64,000 nucleotides of DNA, taken from NCBI GenBank assembly GCA_014871385.1, contig CM026422.1:13436228-13500227 (forward strand), written 5' to 3'. A program made the translations under genes and the position numbers. This document shows positions 10,938 through 22,102 of the stretch, piece after piece. Below the pieces are notes generated by a model. That model did no database searches, was not told where the DNA came from, and saw only the letters and a list, made by a program, of their open reading frames with translations. The DNA is from Ceratodon purpureus. Taxonomy: Eukaryota > Streptophyta > Bryopsida > Pseudoditrichales > Ditrichaceae. Each line of letters starts with the position of its first letter. Position 1 is the first letter of the stretch.

Positions 10938-11463
10938 AAGCAAAGGAATTCATTGCAAAATATTAGTTTACAGGCCCTCATCGGATCAGAGTCCAGGGCT
11001 GAGGAAAAACACGGAACAAGCAGACTAATCTACCAGCTAATGATCGGGACATATGGAGGAATGCATTTCCAAGAAACAGAGAGGCCGTTACGAATGCAAA
11101 AAAGCTCTTTCTCAACCCACGTAGCATCAAATGCCATTAAAGCACTTGCTGCCTTTTCGGGCGACTTCGCTTGAGCTACCTTCTTTTTGGTCTTGTTCCA
11201 CTCAACTCGCCCCTATTCGAGAAGCGAGTCCCAAACATAAGTTCGAATCTTTTGGTTGGACCAGAATGAGGCTTCGAAGACAGCGTCGTTGCGAACTATC
11301 CAGCATCCCCACAGCACGATCCCCCTGATGAACGTCTAAAGAACAATGCTGCCCATGCAGCGGAGGCGAATCCTTCTCCCGAAAACACACTGCTCGAAGG
11401 AGTACTGAGTGGGTGGATTAAGGTTTCTGATCCCCTTCGTGTGCCAGTGCATAATAAGGAAAG
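10908..11463 (-). mobile_element. 5'-truncated LINE copy, reverse orientation, with TSD
   Basis: A T run of about 30 (10,905-10,936) is the inverted poly-A tail. Minus-strand translation gives the same zf-RVT C-terminus as the copy at 9,968 (FGRRIRLR, RGIVLWG, VWDSLLEYGR). Target-site duplications ATAACTTGTAGGTTT (10,893-10,907) and ATAACCTGTAGGTTT (11,464-11,478) match at 14 of 15 bases. This is a clean target-primed insertion. Confidence 0.88.
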
Positions 11464-11840
11464 ATAACCTGTAGGTTTGAAGAACCTGGTAGATAAGTTA
11501 TTATTACCCATTTGCACAATAAACCAAGTAGAATTGTTTCAGTTCCATTGCAATTCCGAAAAGTTGTTGCCGCATCAAACTGTGTCTGTGTCGATTATGA
11601 TAGCAATACATCAATTCATATCGATCTTTTAAATTTAACAGAGGGATTGCAAACGATATAGTGGCAACATAGAAAGCATATAATTATACTGTTAACAAAC
11701 TGCCGCACATCTGAAATAACTCTGTTTCAATTCTGTTTCAGTGTTGGCTTTTCCCTGAAGCGCAGAACTGATGATTCAAGTTTGTCAATACAAACGAATG
11801 AAACTCAATGAATAACTGAACGAACGTAGTAAAAGCACGT

Positions 11841-12959
11841 TCAATTTTTATTAGGTGTGAAGGGGATGGGCACATCATCGGCGGTTGTGGTTCGATGCAG
11901 GACTCGAGGTACTCCTGGAGTCAAGCTCGCCACCTTGTGCAGGACGCGCCGGTTGTCCCAGATGATGACATCACCTGGGACCCAGCGGTGGCGGTACACG
12001 AATTGATATTGTGTGGCATGCTCGAGAAGCATGTCGGGAGTCAACCCAGGAACCGCAGTGCCGTCGTCGTACTCCAATCCAGCCAAGCACAGCTCGCTAA
12101 TGAACAATGCTGCAGCTGGTCTGTTTGATCCCGGATCATCACAACAACGCACGAGAGGGTGACGCACTGGCGGGTATCTCGTCATATACTCCTCAATCTC
12201 AGTGTTGTGCAATCGGGCGCGAAGCCTAGCAGTCTTGTCGTAAGTGTGCACGCCCTTCGCACCCTCCATCAAACACTTCCAGTCCGCTGGAGCCTCCGCA
12301 TATGCGCCAACCATGTCTGCAAATATCGTGTCGCCCATCCCGTTCGCGCCAACCACGACGCCATGTAAAATTGTGTGGCGGGTTGGCGTCGGGAGAAACG
12401 AACGGTCTGAGTGCCAGCAGGTGTTCCCGATCACCGGTGTCAGACCTAAGTTATTGACAACGAGCACGTCGAGGCTATCGGGGTGGTGGTTGCGCATGTC
12501 AGTCACGACTTCCGGCTCACCGAGCAACTTTGTCAAGGCGATGTGCTCGTCGAGAGTGAGCTCCGCGTTCCGCAGCACGACAACGCTGTAAGTGTCCAGC
12601 GCCGCTTGCACAATTCCGATATCTCGTTCCGCGACGAGTGGCTTGCCATCCCAAACCACATTGGTAACGAAGCTGTTACAAGCTACATTGGTAATGGAAG
12701 TCTGTAGGCTCCCGTAAGCTGTGGGCGCATAGTCTCGACATAATACGTTTCTAGGTGTTTCAGTGCGCTTCAGCACAATTGAAACATCACGAAACGTCTC
12801 GGCTATTTTTCTCTCCCTATTTGCTACTGGTCGGGCTAGTGGTAAATTTGGAAAACACTTTGGAACACTATGGAATGCTCGAAACACATTTCCAAACCTC
12901 GCTTGTGAAACCTCCATGGAACAGTGGCGAGCATTCCGGTTCAGCACTAACAGAATCAA
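11841..12959 (-). CDS. TauD/TfdA-family Fe(II)/2-oxoglutarate dioxygenase
   Basis: Single open frame of 372 residues. WHSD places the metal ligands H183 and D185; the distal histidine is H341 (VLHKVASL), and R352/R356 in the PRVLHR context would bind 2-oxoglutarate. WVPGDVIIWDNR is the usual strand before the distal His. Family members hydroxylate small acids such as taurine, sulfonates, phenoxyacetates or alkyl sulfates; the substrate here cannot be told. Residues 1 to about 90 do not look like the family and may include 5' UTR or a targeting extension. The real start could lie downstream or be joined by splicing. The gene is intronless in the core and lies between two transposons, so transfer from bacteria or fungi is possible (inference). 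Confidence 0.85.
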   Translation of the reverse strand: MILLVLNRNARHCSMEVSQARFGNVFRAFHSVPKCFPNLPLARPVANRERKIAETFRDVSIVLKRTETPRNVLCRDYAPTAYGSLQTSITNVACNSFVTNVVWDGKPLVAERDIGIVQAALDTYSVVVLRNAELTLDEHIALTKLLGEPEVVTDMRNHHPDSLDVLVVNNLGLTPVIGNTCWHSDRSFLPTPTRHTILHGVVVGANGMGDTIFADMVGAYAEAPADWKCLMEGAKGVHTYDKTARLRARLHNTEIEEYMTRYPPVRHPLVRCCDDPGSNRPAAALFISELCLAGLEYDDGTAVPGLTPDMLLEHATQYQFVYRHRWVPGDVIIWDNRRVLHKVASLTPGVPRVLHRTTTADDVPIPFTPNKN

Positions 12960-14055
12960 GGCGGCGGGTATCCGTTGCTGCCCTCGTCGGTTGCGATTGT
13001 CACCAATTGTAGAGGCATACTACAGCAGAGGTCAGTCAACTGTAGTTGCAGCTGTCTCCCTCCCTTAAGGCCCGCAGCAGTGTCCGTCACCTGTGGTTTT
13101 CAGTTATGAACACCACTGGTGACCTTCAAAAGGTGAGACACTCTGCGTAAATAGGGACGCCTTAGCTGATGAACCAGCTCATTACAAAATGTGGAGGTTT
13201 TCACAGCGGTTGAGCCCTAAAAGCTGACGATTCATAATCAAGAACTAGCGATAGATAAATTATATAAGGTCCTGCAGAAGTCCAACACAGGTGCTGAACT
13301 TGAAGAAGTCTAACAAGACGCACCGAGGATTGCGGACAAGTCAGACTTGCATGCATGAAATGGAATGCCCAAGTGTCTATGCGTTATAATAGCAAGTGTC
13401 CAGCTGGGAATCTAGTCATATAACTTTGGGCTCTCCATGATATTTCTAGAGCCAATGCATTTCACGCCCCTAGTTGGCTCTGAACTGGCTCTTTGAGGAC
13501 TTGACGATACTATGATAGATGTCATGGATAGATTCCTGCATTGATTCCTACTCTGTTTCTAGTTCAAGAATGGTATATATGTCTGCATGTAGCGAATGTA
13601 CTGAATTTGGTTTAACGTTATTCAACACGAGAGTTCCATGGTGCATGGTTTTGTTCCGCTCAAGATTAAGTAGCCCATCGAACCTCTCGCACACGGCCAC
13701 CAATACGCACTACCTATCATGCGGAATGCATACTGCTTCCAGCAAGAGACTTGGCCGGCTACCCGTATCGAGCAAGCTCTCTGGGAGCTTCTTCTGGAAT
13801 TGCTGTTAGTGACAGGTGACAGCGAGTGCCAAGCAAACTTTACAAGTAGCGGATCGTGGAGAATATGAAGGGCCCTTTGATCTTTCTGGTCCTATGAAAT
13901 TCTTGTAAGTTGTTTCCTTAAAACGCAGGGTAAATCCTGCGAGTCCTGAGTCTTGTTCGTTACCTGGCTCCTCACTGTCCAATAGACTTTCCTTCGCAGA
14001 ATCCGATCTAATTTGTCCGGTCTTGTGTGGAAGTCTTAACCCTTAAACGTTTTTC
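12960..14055. other. Intergenic region, no gene seen
   Basis: Upstream side of the dioxygenase. Mixed composition with short open frames only (for example 13,519-13,809, unrecognised). A TATATAAGG word occurs at about 13,260. I see no repeat or RNA gene. Confidence 0.45.
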
Positions 14056-14125
14056 TTTCCCCCGATGAGGGCTTGTACTTTACTCCTCTGCAATGAATTT
14101 TGCTTCAAGAAAAAAATAAAAAAAA
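14056..14125 (+). mobile_element. Extremely short LINE 3'-end insertion with TSD
   Basis: Seventy bases matching the 3' UTR and A-rich tail of the LINE at 9,968-10,690 (CCCCCGATGAGGGCTTGT ... CAATGAATTTTGCTTCAAG). It is flanked by identical 12-bp duplications TAAACGTTTTTC at 14,044-14,055 and 14,126-14,137. A near-complete 5' truncation during target-primed reverse transcription explains it. Confidence 0.9.
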
Positions 14126-14137
14126 TAAACGTTTTTC

Positions 14138-14827
14138 ATGACCCGAGGGGCTGGGTTTCTAGAGAATCTTCTCTGTAGCTCTTACTGAACTCAACTTTTC
14201 ATTTATTTTTTTATATCATTCTAATCACCTTCTCATTGTGCATTCTCAAAGTGAAATTTTACAATTCAATTCACAATTTGTAAGAGTGATTTGTGCTTTG
14301 AAAGGATTATGGTAGGTAGGTAGGGGTTGCACATAGGTTGCAAGCTCATCATTTGATTGGTTCATTCACATGATGCCCAAGTTCAAAAAATGCACTATTC
14401 ATGATGCCCAAGCTTCAAAGAGCTTCAAAGTTCACAAGTTACACCGAATATCATCCGGGTCATTGGACGCCACCTAGCCTGAGTAAAGATGGGGAAATCG
14501 CAACCATCCCAGACTCCGCTACCAAACAGATCAAATCAAGAGGAAGCTTGCAAAACATGTACAACGTTCACTAATCGATTACAGCATCATTGCTGCTGAT
14601 AGATCGAAGAGGATGCGATCTCGCAAACCTAACCAGGCTCTTAGAATTAGGGGGCAAAGTGGACTTCAACACAAGGTCTCTGGAACAAAAAAAAATCTAC
14701 AAATGGAAAAACAAATTCTTTGTGTAAGAGTAGAGCTTTATACAGTTATGATTGCTGAGGAATCTCCCGAAATTATATATGTCCATCCTCTAGGTAACGA
14801 ATCCGAAATCCACACTTAAACGTCGAA
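14138..14827. other. Intergenic, 3' flank of the glycosyltransferase
   Basis: AT-rich, with a small direct repeat around 14,360-14,430 (ATGATGCCCAAG twice, AGCTTCAAAG twice). The 14,613-14,819 open frame is unrecognised and probably 3' UTR of the leftward gene. Confidence 0.45.
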
Positions 14828-16111
14828 TTACGCAGACTTTGCACCTAAACTAACATCTTTGGAAATCTTGAAGTTCTCTAATGTCAGGTCGCGCCTGTCA
14901 GCCGCAACTGCTCTTGAGAAGGATTTGCAGATCACATCGAGGCCATCAAGCAGGCCCTGAATCCTGACGCTCGAAGGGGATTTCTGCTTTGACAGGGCGC
15001 GCAGCGCGGTAGCCATGCGCAGCGGATCGTGGCCGCTTTCGTCTGCCACGATGTAGCTGAGAAGCCCGTGCCGCTCTGCCTCGGTGGCCCGAATCAGCTG
15101 CTCCTTGCGCGAGCGGCGGCGTGGCACGATCAGCGATGGCTTGTCGAAGGATAAAATCTCGCAAAATGTGTTGTATCCGCACATGGCCACAATTGCCGTG
15201 GCCTTGCTCATCAGAACCTCGACCTCGGTGTCAAACGAAATGGCATCGAGCTTTGGGTGGCGCTGAATGCGCTCCATGAAGCCGCGACGATGGTCGGCAT
15301 TCATGTGCGGCCCAAAGACGATCAATGCCTGTAATTCCATGCCCGGGTCGGCCTCGTATGCGGCTATCACCCAACCAATCACCTCCTCGCCGTCGCCGCC
15401 TCCGCCCGCGGTCACCAGGATGAACGGGCTGCGCGCGATACTTGGAAAGATCTTGTTTATGGGAACCTGGGGCAGCTCCCGCCGGAGATAGCCAGTGTAG
15501 GTGATGCGCTCGGCCAGCCCCGCTGAAATGGGCAGTTCAGCAAATGGCTGGTAGATCTCCTCGACGCCATGTACCCAGATCTCGTCGTAGTAGCGCTCGA
15601 GCGACTCTATTGCACCATCACGGTTCCATTCTGGTAAGAACAGGTGGGGTTCACGGTCCAATATGTTGCGGACGCTAAATACAATGTAGCAGCCGCGTGC
15701 TTTGAGCAGCTTCAGCGTCGGCACAAGCTCGCCCCAGAATCCACTCGGCTTGTGGTCGACGATGAAGATGTCAGGGTTCATGGTCTCGGCCGTCTGCAGA
15801 AACAGCGCCCGGCGGAGCGCAACGACTTCCTCAATCGACATGTTGAGGGTACGGCTGGTACATACACCACTGCCTTGAGCCCTTTCCACGCCCGGCACGC
15901 ATACAAAGTCGATGCCAGTCCTGAACTCGAAGGTGCGGATTATGGCTGATCCGGTCAGGATCACAATCGAGCTCTCAGGCCTGTTGCTCGCCAGGGCATT
16001 GGCAACCGTTTGTGTGCCCCTCACGTGACCGAGCCCAAATCCGTCGTGAGAGTACATAAGAACCCGGACGTGCTTCGCTGAGCGTCCAGATTCTCCCCCC
16101 TCAGTCGCCAT
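14828..16111 (-). CDS. Bacterial-type GT-B glycosyltransferase (COG4671-like)
   Basis: Intronless, 427 residues, start at 16,111. The N-terminal YSHDGFGLGHVRG is the glycine/histidine acceptor-site motif of MurG-like and COG4671 predicted glycosyltransferases. The C-terminal half has VTAGGGGDG at the nucleotide-sugar domain entry and CGYNTFCEIL...KPSLIVPR, the usual donor-binding segment. No signal peptide or membrane span is evident, so it is probably cytosolic. The gene is GC-rich compared with its AT-rich surroundings. The family is mainly bacterial, so horizontal acquisition is likely but needs a tree. Donor and acceptor are unknown. The 5' flank to about 16,480 shows no clear TATA box. 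Confidence 0.82.
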   Translation of the reverse strand: MATEGGESGRSAKHVRVLMYSHDGFGLGHVRGTQTVANALASNRPESSIVILTGSAIIRTFEFRTGIDFVCVPGVERAQGSGVCTSRTLNMSIEEVVALRRALFLQTAETMNPDIFIVDHKPSGFWGELVPTLKLLKARGCYIVFSVRNILDREPHLFLPEWNRDGAIESLERYYDEIWVHGVEEIYQPFAELPISAGLAERITYTGYLRRELPQVPINKIFPSIARSPFILVTAGGGGDGEEVIGWVIAAYEADPGMELQALIVFGPHMNADHRRGFMERIQRHPKLDAISFDTEVEVLMSKATAIVAMCGYNTFCEILSFDKPSLIVPRRRSRKEQLIRATEAERHGLLSYIVADESGHDPLRMATALRALSKQKSPSSVRIQGLLDGLDVICKSFSRAVAADRRDLTLENFKISKDVSLGAKSA

Positions 16112-17510
16112 GCTCGAATCCCTGGCTCCAGCTCGTCGATGTCTGCACTCGAGTCTCGACGTTTGATGCTAGTTAGTAGTGACCCTACTCGAGAGTTCTC
16201 GCAGCAATTACACCAATTCCGAGCTCCGAACCTAGAGCACTTGATATCCGTAAATGCACGCTTGCGGTTCAGCCCTGGGAATCACAGCTCTAATTGCGCG
16301 CGAATCACAGCTCGTTTCCATCCGTCCAAAACGAACAGAGGCTTTCGTTCGTCGCTAAAGGTAGAATGACTGCGGATGAACGTAGAGCAATGCCGTTGAC
16401 AAGATGCAGTCATCCCTTTGCTAAGTTATCCCTTAAAATTTCAAGCGACCAAAGTATGGTCAATTGGGGCTTGGGCAGCCCCTGAGGAGTAAATTTTTTA
16501 TTTTTTATGATATTTTTTATCAAACAATTGTAGAGGACACCGAGAGCTTTCTGGCAACTACCAAACACACCCGATTCCAATACCGTAAAAAAATAGTTTC
16601 TTTTACCCATAAAATCTAGAATTTTCCTCTTTTTTAGTTAATTTTTTTGCTAATAGTTGTACATAATGTAATCTTTAGTATGACCGTTTAGATTCAACAT
16701 CGAAGTTTGGGATGTTTTCGAAAAAAACCATGGCATTTATCATAGTCTTATGAGTTTTCCAAAGAGAGGTCTAACTTTCGTAAGTTATTTCTCTTTCATA
16801 CTTTGAGTTTTGGATCTGAATTTTGGTGCATATGTGTTACTTCACCAACAAGAGATTGGCCAAATTTGCTAGAAAAAAGACCAAATATGGATTTTTTATG
16901 ATTTATTAGGTGCTAGACAACATAGTTAAAAAAGCAGTGAAAAAAATGAGCCTTCATCTTTGATTGTTATGATTTTGCAATCTACAAAGAATCTGCGCGG
17001 TTCAATTTTTTTCGTTGTTCAATGATATAGGTAACTTTAAGATCTTACGGTTACTTCTAAAATGTAAAGACTTTTAAAAAATGTGGAAGTAGTTTCTTCA
17101 AACTATGTCAAAAACATCATTTTTTCTTTGAAAACACCAAGGAACTTTAAGGGTTATAGTGCCGGTGGAGGAATTTCTCATAACTTAGCAAATTTTGTAA
17201 CTTAGAGGAGGCACCGTCTTTTGCGGCAAAGCAGTTGTAGTTGATAATTTTTGGTACAAGTTGAAGGAAACTCAATATTTTTTGTCCTTCCACAATTTAA
17301 TTTTTTTTTCAAATGTCATATCTTATAACTCTCACCCTCCCTGGAAAAATCAAACTGGCCCGAAAATAGCAATGTTGGACCCTACACTTTCTGATGGGCG
17401 CATTCAGACATTTTTCTCAGGTGACCCACCACAAACCCATGCATTTGAATGTAACTGTGAAGAGATGACTGGTAAAGTGCAAGGAAAGGTTTCAACTGAT
17501 ATTTTTTTCT
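16112..17510. other. Host spacer: glycosyltransferase upstream region, then AT-rich DNA
   Basis: The first ~370 bp have gene-like composition and may be promoter or 5' UTR. From about 16,480 the DNA is AT-rich with many poly-T/A words and no supported ORF. It ends at the 8-bp target-site duplication of hAT copy 2. Confidence 0.5.
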
Positions 17511-17518
17511 AAAGGGTT
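17511..17518. repeat. Target-site duplication, left side of hAT copy 2
   Basis: AAAGGGTT directly before the terminus; the right-hand partner AAGGGGTT is at 35,420-35,427 (7 of 8 identical). Eight bases is the hAT-typical length. Confidence 0.85.
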
Positions 17519-17734
17519 CATGGTTGTTCATGAGAACTCAGCGTCCAAAAGACCATCCGGTCCGCTCATCCGTCTATTCGGGGTCAGGGGAGGTCCGTTT
17601 GACCGAGACTTAGGGTTGCCCGTCCAAATGGTAAAATGGAAGTTACCTTGGCCACCTAGGATGCCACGCATTTGACATGTCATCAAATATTCCAGATATA
17701 GAGTTGACACGGAGGATGACGGGGCTGGGAGGTA

Positions 17735-18000
17735 GGGCGCCAACGATTGGGGGGAAGGGGCCGCGAGCGGCTGGGAGAGGGGCGCGAGCGGCTGAGAGGG
17801 GGGCACAAGCGTCTGGGGAAGGGGGGCGCGAGAGTCTGGTAGGGGAGGCGCCAACATATTGGAGACGCGAGCGGTTGGGGGGGCGAGTGCGCCTGGGTGG
17901 GGGCGCGAGCGACTGGAAGGGGCGCGAGCGTCTGCGAGGGGGTGCACCAGCGCTTAAGAGGGGGGCGCGTGCGCATGGGATGGAGGGGCGCAAGCGTCCG
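17735..18000. repeat. GC-rich CGCGAGCG minisatellite block, subterminal
   Basis: G-rich on the plus strand; units such as GGGGCGCGAGCGGCTGGGAG. Position and polarity mirror the block at 8,722-8,985 of copy 1. Confidence 0.9.
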
Positions 18001-18236
18001 GGGGGACCAAAAATCAGGCATTGAAGGAAATTAACACATGAGTGAAGTTTTCATAGTGACATAAATGAAAGAAATTTCAATTCATGTCGAACGAAAATAC
18101 ATTCAATAGCCTTAGTTAATGTTCTATGGAAATTGACTAAGGTAAACATATAAGTATGTACGTATGATTATATATATTATACTTTGTCTGCATAACTTCT
18201 ATATGTAATATGCTGAAAGGTTTATTTATTTTATTT

Positions 18237-21200
18237 TTATATTTTCTTAGCAGTGCGCCGCACTGGATTCTTTCGAGTACCGGGCCTCCTCAATGGTACT
18301 CTTAGAACAATGTCTTCATCATCAGGTGCCTCTACACGTCTATCTTTCGATCCATCTGAGCCCTACATAATGTGTCCTTGTCTCTATAATTAAAAGGCGC
18401 ATGCTCCTCCACTATGGAATAAATGTTGTGCAGTTCGTAGTCAATTGTACCATCCACCACCGTATTTACAATTCTTTTGACCTTACGTCTTTTGGTCTTA
18501 TCGATGATTCCATCCTCATTGATTATGGGTAATCTACGTTTACCCACAGCATCAGATAAAGGCGAGGAAGTCCCAACGGTATATCCCAAAAAAAATGGAC
18601 AAACGTTTGTTGGACCTTTATTGGACCGCTTCACTCCACGACGCATCGTAGAAGGTCCGCCTTGCCGACTTGTTCCAGAAGAAGTGACTGGAACACTTGT
18701 ATTCATTGTTGGAGTAATTGAACCATGCCCAGTAGATCCGCTTGAACGACGTGGGATAGGTCTTCCTAATCCGGCAAGTACTGCACCGATTGAAGGTGTA
18801 TTTTGGGGCAAAGGCGTTTGAAACAATTGGCCAATAGAAATTTCATCATCTCGTCCATTCTCAACTCTCTTTGAACGTTCATTTCTTCAAGAGCTTTCAT
18901 TCAAACCTCCGGACTGGGTTGTTTCTTCAACATTTTCTAGCAGAGCGCCTTGGAGTTGTTCAACTTCTTCTCCTCCCTCAACGTCTTGTGGAATTGGAAT
19001 TTGCACTCCATCGTTGTTACCCCCTCCTCCATTGTCATTGTTGGAATCGCTATGAACGGAGTGAATGTCATCATTATCGCCACCATCGTCGTTTTGATGC
19101 TCATTCATTTCGACTTCAAAGTCATTGTCAACATTATCGGCTGCCCTATCGTATGCGACCACGCCTTCAGTTCATATTTCATTGACAACGTGGTGAGGCG
19201 AAGCAACTGCCTCTTCATCAAATCCTGCCCAGTCAAAAACCCCATTCGGCTGGTTAACGGGTTCATTACGTGGCATGCCACCACCAGCATTGTCCATGGG
19301 TAACTCTAGATCTTCATCATCCATACCACCATCATCAACATGAACACCACCGTTGTGACCATCGCCTCCATGACCTTCAACTCCATCATGGAATTCTTCA
19401 TCTCGATCATCATCACTGTCTTCTCTGTTGTGCATGGCTGCAACATCTACATTCGAGTCTTCGGAGAACGGTTGGTTGTCGTACCAAATAACAGGATCCG
19501 CTCCACGCCGTTCTCGAAGGAGCTTACTGTTGGTGTAAATGTACACCAAGTCCTGTGCCTTCTTCACGCCCAATCGGTTGCTAACCTTGTTGTGAACAAA
19601 AGAATACATGCTCCAATTTCGCTCACATGATGATGCCGAGCATGTTAACAAAAGGATGCACTTTGCTATCAAGGGCAACGCATCGCCCTAAACTTTGTGC
19701 CACCATTGATGAGGTAGCATCCGCGTCTCTCGAATGTCTCGGGCCTCCAAAGGGCCGTATGGACCAGTCCGTTCCTCAAATTGTGTTGGCTCGAACATCA
19801 CAACATTATGGTCCACTTCAAGGCACGCACTTGAATGCCTTAGCACTTTATTGCGTGCACGCTTTGCAATTTCGCTAGTCATGAGCTCGCGGCACTCCCA
19901 GGTAATACATAGATTCAACAGGGCACCTGCCTAGTGAAGATCTGTCAACATCATCTTCCATCTCCGCGTAACATTAGGTGCAAAAACAGGTCAAGAAAAG
20001 GCCGTGTAAGCGGCACGTGAGAGAAAAAAACGGGCGCTGCCCGCGTGCTTTTTGACATGGCATGTGCGGTGCCACCGTGGTGCCAGCAACCGCAATGGGG
20101 GCTCGAACCGATGACCTCCCCGCGAGGCGTGTGGAGGGCACAAGCTATAGTGGCAGGCTGACACCATCTGCCCACTTGAGACCAAACCCCGAGACAAGTC
20201 ATTCATGTCTCAACTATTATTCCTCGGAGGATTGTTCACAGTGCGCCACGAAGTTCTGTGCGGGCAGCAACTCTGGCACCCGCTACCAGCGACAGTGCGG
20301 GGGGCAGCAGGGGGTTCACCTAGAAAGGGCAGGCTTACATGGCCTTTTCCAGACCCTGTTTTGCACCTAACGATTGTGTCTCAAAGCGCCCTGCTATAGC
20401 GGGGTCAAGGAAATAAGGGTCACCCCGTAGACCAAACACATGCTTCTTCAGATTATTCATGGCCAACCACGCCCTTCCCATTGCCGGAGTTTGTCCATCA
20501 AAGGTCTCCAAAGTCACAACATCTGGCTTCATAAGATGCACAAGATTCTCACAACGTAACCAAGACGTCTCATCAAGAATGATACTCCGTACTAGAGCTG
20601 CTAAGGCATGAGCACGATGCCCGTTTTGGCGATTGAATAAAGTACTCACGTATTTGTTCCATTTCTGATGGACTACCACCTGAATTAGTGCCTCCCTCAG
20701 TTCAAGCAATCGAACAATCATCAAGTACTGGCATCCAAATCTTGTCTCCGCTGGTATCAACAAAGACAACTTTGGGCTAAATTGGCGAAACAAAGCCATG
20801 GTCACGTGATGACGACGTATAAAATTTGGTATGCGTTTTGTCAAGATAATCAGCTCCTTGAAGGTTGCTTCTTTCTCCCAATCTTCCAGTAAGAGGTCCA
20901 TGATGTGAGCTGCACATCCTTGCTTGTAAATGTGTGGGTAATCCCTTACCACCTCGTCCATGGCTCCCAACATCGCACTAGCATTGTCAAAGCAAATCTG
21001 TACCACATTCTGCGGTCCAACTTCTTTGATGTGCTCTTTCAATTTCCCAGCTATGTATGCTTTTGATTTCTTGTTCCCCGTTGTATCAATGGAACCAAGG
21101 AATATATCTCCAACTGGACACACAAGCATGACATTCATCAACGGCCGACGAGCGACGTTGTTCCATCCATCCGAGCAAATAGTTGCCCCGTACAAGCTAA

Positions 21201-21891
21201 TACACTGCTTGGTTTTCTCCTCTATTTTCATCTTGACAAGCTGCTTTGTTGGCTCGATGTGCTTGGTTCGCATTGTGTTGTATGCTGGTGGACGGTAGTC
21301 AAAACCCGCTTTCGAGGTTGCCTCCACTGCTGCGAGGAAAGTTGGATGTCTAACCACATTGAAAGGCACATTCGTTTTGTAGAAGAAGGCCGCCCATTTA
21401 TCATCCAATTCATTGCGCTTTCCAATCTGATAAGCCTCTGTAAAACTTTGTTGCCGCATAGTTCTTGGTGTACAGGAATCACCTCTGTTGAGAATTGGAG
21501 TTGACTCAGAGGGTTCAACTTGAGAATTCATCTCCTCCTGGACCTCCTCCGTACCCTCAGGCACTTCTGTAAATTGCTCAGCAGGCATAGACTGGCTAGA
21601 ACATGGTGTGAAGCTTGCATTGCCATCACCACCATTAGAACCATAGATCTCCGCATGTGTCATCCTTTTCGGTATTTCATTACCACAGTTGGCAAAGCGT
21701 CTAAATACAGCGCTGGGGGCCTTGGGACAATGACTCTTGTTTGAACCTGGACCCCATCCATAGTGCTTGAAAGCTCTTTGTTGTTTATAACGAAAAGTCT
21801 CCTTGCACCACACACATTTAACATGGTCCTTATCAATGAATTTCCACCACAGAGCGCATTCAGACGTTGGTTGGCGCTGTTGACCTGTCAT
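18237..21891 (-). pseudogene. hAT transposase of copy 2, disrupted
   Basis: The start MTGQQRQ at 21,891 aligns with copy 1. The BED-like finger (VKCVWCKETF), DUF659 core (CSDGWN, CFDNAS) and hAT dimerisation region (SSCERNWS, 19,6xx) are all recognisable. Lesions: a TIR element inserted at 19,974-20,370; a stop in place of Gly near 19,688; a TGA near 19,170; and a frameshift near 18,385. The second acidic core residue context is CFDNAS rather than CSDNAS. The acidic tail runs on in frame into the C-terminal extension at 19,020, which shows that the extension is a true part of the protein. Confidence 0.88.
19974..20370. mobile_element. ~0.4-kb TIR element (MITE-like) inside the transposase
   Basis: Ends are inverted repeats starting TTAGGTGCAAAA on each side, similar over about 37 bp (GTCAAGAAAAGGCC left, GTCTGGAAAAGGCC right). 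Copy 1 gives the uninterrupted sequence. Flanking AACATT/AACGATT may be the duplicated target, but its length is uncertain. The interior has no transposase. On the minus strand it holds GGTTCGAGCCC, which resembles a tRNA B-box (20,098-20,108). Confidence 0.8.
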
Positions 21892-22090
21892 TCTCCGTGT
21901 TTCGAAAAAAGTACGATGATCTCTTGTCTACAAGTGTTAGTATGTCACATGTGAGAAAAAAAAATGGTATGTGTAGACATCAACCACAGGCCAATGTGAT
22001 GCACATAGTCTTAAGTAAGGAGCCTACAAGGAGTTCCGGGACAAGAAGCCATGACTTGAAATGAAATTAGGCTTGGCCTATCTTGGTGAC

Positions 22091-22099
22091 ATTTATACT
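22091..22099 (-). promoter_or_regulatory. TATA box of copy 2 transposase
   Basis: GTATAAATG on the minus strand, next to the GC block at 22,103. It mirrors the box at 4,916 in copy 1. Confidence 0.6.
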
Positions 22100-22102
22100 C
22101 GG

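Noticed and set aside
11841-16111. Bacterial contamination as the explanation for the dioxygenase and glycosyltransferase
   Set aside because: Both lie within continuous plant-type DNA with LINE insertions between and beside them. An assembly chimera is not excluded but nothing in the sequence suggests a joint.
20085-20140. tRNA gene on the minus strand
   Set aside because: Only a B-box-like GGTTCGAGCCC is seen. No acceptor stem, anticodon arm or proper A-box spacing could be folded by eye.
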